Positions 60,735 to 64,000 of a stretch of DNA of 64,000 nucleotides are shown in pieces. Origin of the DNA: Sulfitobacter sp. (lineage in GTDB: Bacteria; Pseudomonadota; Alphaproteobacteria; Rhodobacterales; Rhodobacteraceae); NCBI GenBank assembly GCA_029252045.1, contig JAQXCD010000022.1:62001-126000 (forward strand), in the 5' to 3' direction. The stretch's first letter is position 1; each line of letters begins with the position of its first letter. The notes beneath the pieces were generated by a model. That model was not told the origin of the DNA. It did not search any database and was given only the letters and a program-made list of their open reading frames with translations. The translations under genes and the position numbers were made by a program.

Positions 60735-61427
60735 ATGGGCGATTCTTCATATGGACAATTGGTGCAGCTGGATGCGGCGCGTGGTGTGGTGGATGTGCCT
60801 GCGCCCGATGTGTCGCAAGGGGTGCTCAAGGATGCATTGTCAGCCAAACCGTTCGATGCGGCGGTGACGGCGTTTGTGCTGGCTTGTCTGCCGCGCACGG
60901 CGGCACCTGTGCTCTGGGTGCAGGACCGCGCTTCGCGGTTGGAGAACGGGCGGGTCTATGGGCCTGCATTGAGGGGGGTGACCCTGTTACGCGTAGACGT
61001 CAGCAATGCGCGCGACGTTCTGTGGGCGATGGAGGAAGGGGCCGCGTGCAGTGGTCTGGCGGCTGTGGTGGGCGAGGTGCACGGCGCCCCGCCGGTGCTG
61101 GATTTCACTGCGACCAAACGGCTGGCGCTGCGGGCCGAGACATCGGGTGTGCCTGTCTGGCTGATCCGGTCTGGCGCTGTGGAGGGGTTGAGTGCGGCGC
61201 GCGAGCGTTGGCGCATCGGCGCGCTGCCGTCGCAGAGGCATCCGCACAATGGGGCAGCTCCGGGTGCGCCTGTTTGGGAGGCCGAGCTGTTTCGCGCACG
61301 CGGGCGCAGTCCCGGTGTCTGGGCGGTGCAGTATGACGGAGGCAAGAGTAGTCTCCGTTTTCTGCCCCGATCTGGCGATGGACCGCTGGAAGCGGATCAC
61401 AGCCGCGCAACGCACGCTGCCGGATGA
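60735..61427 (+). CDS. imuA: ImuA-family SOS mutagenesis protein
   Basis: ImuA is a RecA/SulA-like partner required with ImuB and DnaE2 for damage-induced mutagenesis. The 230-residue protein has ALSAKPFDAAVTAFVLACLP, VLWVQDRASRLENGRVYGPA and the C-terminal WEAELFRARGRSPGVWAVQY. I chose ATG 60735, which has GGAGGG 7 nt upstream; an earlier GTG at 60711 would lie in the LexA box. Its last 95 bp overlap imuB in another frame. Confidence 0.87.
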   Translation: MGDSSYGQLVQLDAARGVVDVPAPDVSQGVLKDALSAKPFDAAVTAFVLACLPRTAAPVLWVQDRASRLENGRVYGPALRGVTLLRVDVSNARDVLWAMEEGAACSGLAAVVGEVHGAPPVLDFTATKRLALRAETSGVPVWLIRSGAVEGLSAARERWRIGALPSQRHPHNGAAPGAPVWEAELFRARGRSPGVWAVQYDGGKSSLRFLPRSGDGPLEADHSRATHAAG

Positions 61428-62862
61428 GGCACTGCCGGTGGTGTTGGCTGCGGCGGGGCGCCACGGGCCGGTGGTGCATGCGGTGAATGCGGCTGGCATG
61501 GCGCGCGGAATTATGGCTGGCGCACGGGTGGTTGATGTACAGGCGATCCACCCTGATCTGCATGTCGAGCAGGCGGATATCGAGGGCGACCGCGCACTGT
61601 TGGAGCGGTTGGCGCTTTGGGCGCGGCGCTGGTGCCCTTGGACGGTGGCGGAAGCGGACGGGATACTGATGGACGTGCGCGGTGCGGCGCACCTGTTTGG
61701 TGGCGAGGCGCAGATGCTGCGCGACATCCACAGGCGGTTTGCGATGCAAGGGCTGCGCGTGCGGCTGGCGCTGGCGCCCACACGCGGTGCGGCACAGATG
61801 CTGGCACGGTTCGGGCCGCAGGGGGTGATGTGTAGCGCCGGGGATGTGGGGCAGATGTTGGCGCCGCTGCCGGTCGTGGCGCTGCGGTTGCCGCAAGACA
61901 CGGTGCGGTTGCTGGAGCGGTTAGGGCTCAAGACCGTTGGCGCGCTGGCAGAGGTGCCGCGCACGGGGCTGATGCGGCGGTTTGCGGGGATGGCAGGGGC
62001 GGCGCATCCGCTGGTGCTGTTGGACCGCGCGCTGGGGCGCAGTGCCGATCCGCTGGATGCACCGCGAGAAGCGCTGCGGCTGATTGCGCGGGTGCGCATG
62101 GCAGAGCCTGTGATGGACCCTGTGCCGTGGCTGGACGGGCTGGCCGAGGATCTGGCGGCGCAATTGGCACAGGCGGGGCAGGGCGCGCGGCGCTTGCGGA
62201 TGACTGTTTACCGCGTGGATGGCGAGTGGCGGTTCCGTGATGTGGCCACGGCCAGCGCCAGTCGGGATGCGTTGCATTTTGTGCGGTTGGTTGCGGACAA
62301 GCTGGAGGGATTGGACGCGGGTTTCGGCTTTGACCTGATGACGCTGGAGGCGGCACGGATGGAGCCGCTGGCCCTGCGTCAGGTGCGGCTGGATGGGGTG
62401 CGGGATGCTGCGGCTGATGTGGCCGCATTGCTGGACCGGCTGACGGCAAAGCTGGGACCGGACAAGGTGACGTGGTCTGCGTGGGTGCAAAGCCACCGTC
62501 CCGAGCGGGTGGAAGGCCGGATGCCCGTGCTGGCGGGCGGGACCGCCCAGATGCCCGAATTGATGCGGGAGCGGCCCTTGCGCCTGTTTGATCCGCCCGA
62601 GGAGGTTGTGGTCCTTTATGCGGTGCCCGAAGGGCCGCCTGCGCGGTTCTCATGGCGGCGGGTGGCGTTTTTGATGACGCGTTTCGAGGGGCCGGAGCGG
62701 ATTGCCCCCGAATGGTGGCGCGACCGCAGCGGTACACGTCTGCGCGACTATTATAAGGTCGAGGTGACGGACGGGCGGCGGTTCTGGCTGTTTCGGGAGG
62801 GGATTGTGGGGGACGCGCGGGGCGGTGATCCGCGCTGGTTTGTGCAGGGGGTGTTCGGGTGA
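61333..62862 (+). CDS. imuB: ImuB, Y-family DNA polymerase-like protein
   Basis: ImuB is a catalytically degenerate Y-family polymerase that brings DnaE2 to the clamp. The 509-residue protein starts MTEARVVSVFCPDLAMDRWK, where active polymerases have a DxDxF-type site; those acidic residues are missing, as in other ImuB. ADGILMDVRGAAHLFGGEAQ and the helix-hairpin GLKTVGALAEVPRTGLMRR are typical. A start must lie at or before 61333, so the gene really overlaps imuA by 95 bp. Confidence 0.92.
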   Translation: MTEARVVSVFCPDLAMDRWKRITAAQRTLPDEALPVVLAAAGRHGPVVHAVNAAGMARGIMAGARVVDVQAIHPDLHVEQADIEGDRALLERLALWARRWCPWTVAEADGILMDVRGAAHLFGGEAQMLRDIHRRFAMQGLRVRLALAPTRGAAQMLARFGPQGVMCSAGDVGQMLAPLPVVALRLPQDTVRLLERLGLKTVGALAEVPRTGLMRRFAGMAGAAHPLVLLDRALGRSADPLDAPREALRLIARVRMAEPVMDPVPWLDGLAEDLAAQLAQAGQGARRLRMTVYRVDGEWRFRDVATASASRDALHFVRLVADKLEGLDAGFGFDLMTLEAARMEPLALRQVRLDGVRDAAADVAALLDRLTAKLGPDKVTWSAWVQSHRPERVEGRMPVLAGGTAQMPELMRERPLRLFDPPEEVVVLYAVPEGPPARFSWRRVAFLMTRFEGPERIAPEWWRDRSGTRLRDYYKVEVTDGRRFWLFREGIVGDARGGDPRWFVQGVFG

Positions 62863-62932
62863 CGACGCGCGCGTGCCGCGACGCCCCGCCCACCCTCCCG
62901 CAGAGCGTTAGAGACTGTTTTTAAGGTGCAAT

Positions 62933-64000
62933 ATGCCACAGCAGGAAGGATTCAAGCGTCGCTCTCTTGAGGCGGATAATCCGTTTCAGGCCAACCCGCC
63001 CGCACCCTATGTGGAGCTGGGACTGGCTTCGTGTTTCTCGTTTCTGCGTGCGGCGTCGGATGCTGTCGATCTGGCGGTGACGGCGAATATGCTGGGTTAT
63101 GACGCCATAGGTGTGGCGGATCACAACACGTTGGCGGGGGTGGTCCGGCTGCATGTCGAGGCGCGCACGGCCAAGGTGCGTCCCTTGATCGGGGCGCGTC
63201 TGGTGCTGTTGTGCGGGACACAGTTGCTGGCCTATCCGCGTGACCGCGATGCCTATGCGCGGCTGAGTACGTTGCTGTCGAAGGGAAAGATGGCGGATGT
63301 GGAAGGGGGGTGGCAGCTGAAGGGCGAGACGCATCTGACGCTGGAGATGGTGGCGGACCTGAGCGAGGGTGTGCAGCTGATTGTGATGCCGCCCGATAAT
63401 CTGGATGTGTTCGAGGCGGGGCTGGCGCGTTTGTGCCGTGCCTTGCCGACGTTGCGGCATGTCGGGGCGGCGTACCTGTATCGCGGGGATGATGTGGCGC
63501 GGATTGGCCGTCTGGACAGCATCGCGCGCCGCCACGGGCTGGGGATACTGGCGACAAATGACGTGCTGTATCACCACCCTGCGCGGCGCCCCTTGCAGGA
63601 TGTGATGACCTGTATCCGCCATGGCAAAACCATTGAGACGGCCGGTTTTTTACTGGAGGCAAATGCCGAGCGCTATCTCAAGCCGCCCGCCGAGATGTGC
63701 CGCCTGTTTGCGCCATGGCCCCATGCGATTGCGGCGACACGGGCAGTGGCGGATGCCTGCGGCTTCAGTCTGGATGATCTGAAGTACGAGTACCCGCACG
63801 AGATTGTACCGCAGGGGCGCACAGCTATGGAGGAGTTGGAGCGGCTGACATGGGCGGGGGCAGAGTGGCGGTATCCGCAGGGCGTGACCGACCGCGTGCG
63901 CGGGATCATCGAAAAGGAATTCGATCTGATCCGGCGCAAGGAAATCGCGCGCTACTTCCTGACGATCAACGACATCGTGCGTTTTGCCCGCAATGACGCC
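62933..64000 (+). CDS. dnaE2: error-prone DNA polymerase DnaE2 (3' truncated by window edge)
   Basis: Only the first 356 codons of about 1,100 are in the window; no stop is reached. The start is ATG 62933, 70 bp after imuB. The N-terminal PHP domain is clear: YVELGLASCFSFLRAASDAV, AIGVADHNTLAGVVRLH, RPLIGARLVLL and later LGILATNDVLYHHPARRPLQ. DnaE2 is a second DNA polymerase III alpha subunit used for translesion synthesis with ImuA and ImuB. Confidence 0.95.
   Translation, partial: MPQQEGFKRRSLEADNPFQANPPAPYVELGLASCFSFLRAASDAVDLAVTANMLGYDAIGVADHNTLAGVVRLHVEARTAKVRPLIGARLVLLCGTQLLAYPRDRDAYARLSTLLSKGKMADVEGGWQLKGETHLTLEMVADLSEGVQLIVMPPDNLDVFEAGLARLCRALPTLRHVGAAYLYRGDDVARIGRLDSIARRHGLGILATNDVLYHHPARRPLQDVMTCIRHGKTIETAGFLLEANAERYLKPPAEMCRLFAPWPHAIAATRAVADACGFSLDDLKYEYPHEIVPQGRTAMEELERLTWAGAEWRYPQGVTDRVRGIIEKEFDLIRRKEIARYFLTINDIVRFARNDA

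Overview
The window is a gene-dense, GC-rich stretch of an alphaproteobacterial chromosome. Gene content points to the Roseobacter group of Rhodobacteraceae: a taurine/sulfonate dissimilation cluster (tauR, xsc, pta, soeABC, tpa, tauABC), an alphaproteobacterial LexA box in front of an imuA-imuB-dnaE2 mutagenesis cassette, a split mnmC, a DUF482-type acyltransferase, and a GC-rich intergenic repeat that I recognise from this group. The genus cannot be settled from sequence reading alone. I found no rRNA, tRNA or CRISPR array.

Layout. Positions 1-5,150 hold the 3' part of a PqiB/MCE transporter gene with its lipoprotein partner, smpB, a small glycine-rich membrane protein, a mercaptopyruvate sulfurtransferase and an aromatic/aspartate aminotransferase. 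Next come glnK-amtB (minus strand), a class A penicillin-binding protein, and a type I secretion pair whose ABC gene carries an in-frame TAA. Positions 12.7-16.3 kb form a tight run (ridA, glycerophosphodiesterase, DUF482 acyltransferase, pterin dehydratase, mscS). Positions 16.3-24.3 kb carry a peroxiredoxin, a ferredoxin-reductase-like flavoprotein, rsmD, an HxlR-type regulator divergent from a VOC protein, map, sfsA and a four-gene overlapping run ending in an OmpA-like protein. A LysR regulator broken by an in-frame TAG, zntB and fadH follow. Positions 28.7-41.6 kb are mostly housekeeping: rppH, nth-adenosine kinase-GNAT, an O6-methylguanine methyltransferase, an OmpA-family lipoprotein, mnmD with a divergent FAD oxidase, a lytic transglycosylase, dapA and an M20 amidohydrolase.

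Positions 41.6-58.2 kb are the metabolic centrepiece. TauABC would import taurine and Tpa would transaminate it to sulfoacetaldehyde. Xsc would cleave that to acetyl phosphate and sulfite, Pta would give acetyl-CoA, and SoeABC would oxidise sulfite to sulfate. TauR has a direct repeat matching the known TauR site just upstream of its own start. The cluster is interrupted at 50.6-52.6 kb by a visibly AT-richer patch with an orphan BrnA-like antitoxin gene and a DUF4238-like gene broken by an in-frame TGA. It also contains a collapsed FAD-oxidoreductase remnant between tpa and tauA. The TauC permease has an unusual extracytoplasmic insertion resembling VCBS/cadherin-like repeats. The window ends with a DEAD-box helicase (minus strand) and the SOS cassette; dnaE2 runs off the right edge.

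Three genes in 64 kb are each interrupted by one in-frame stop (one TAA, one TAG, one TGA). These could be real pseudogenes or draft-quality base errors; the sequence alone cannot decide.
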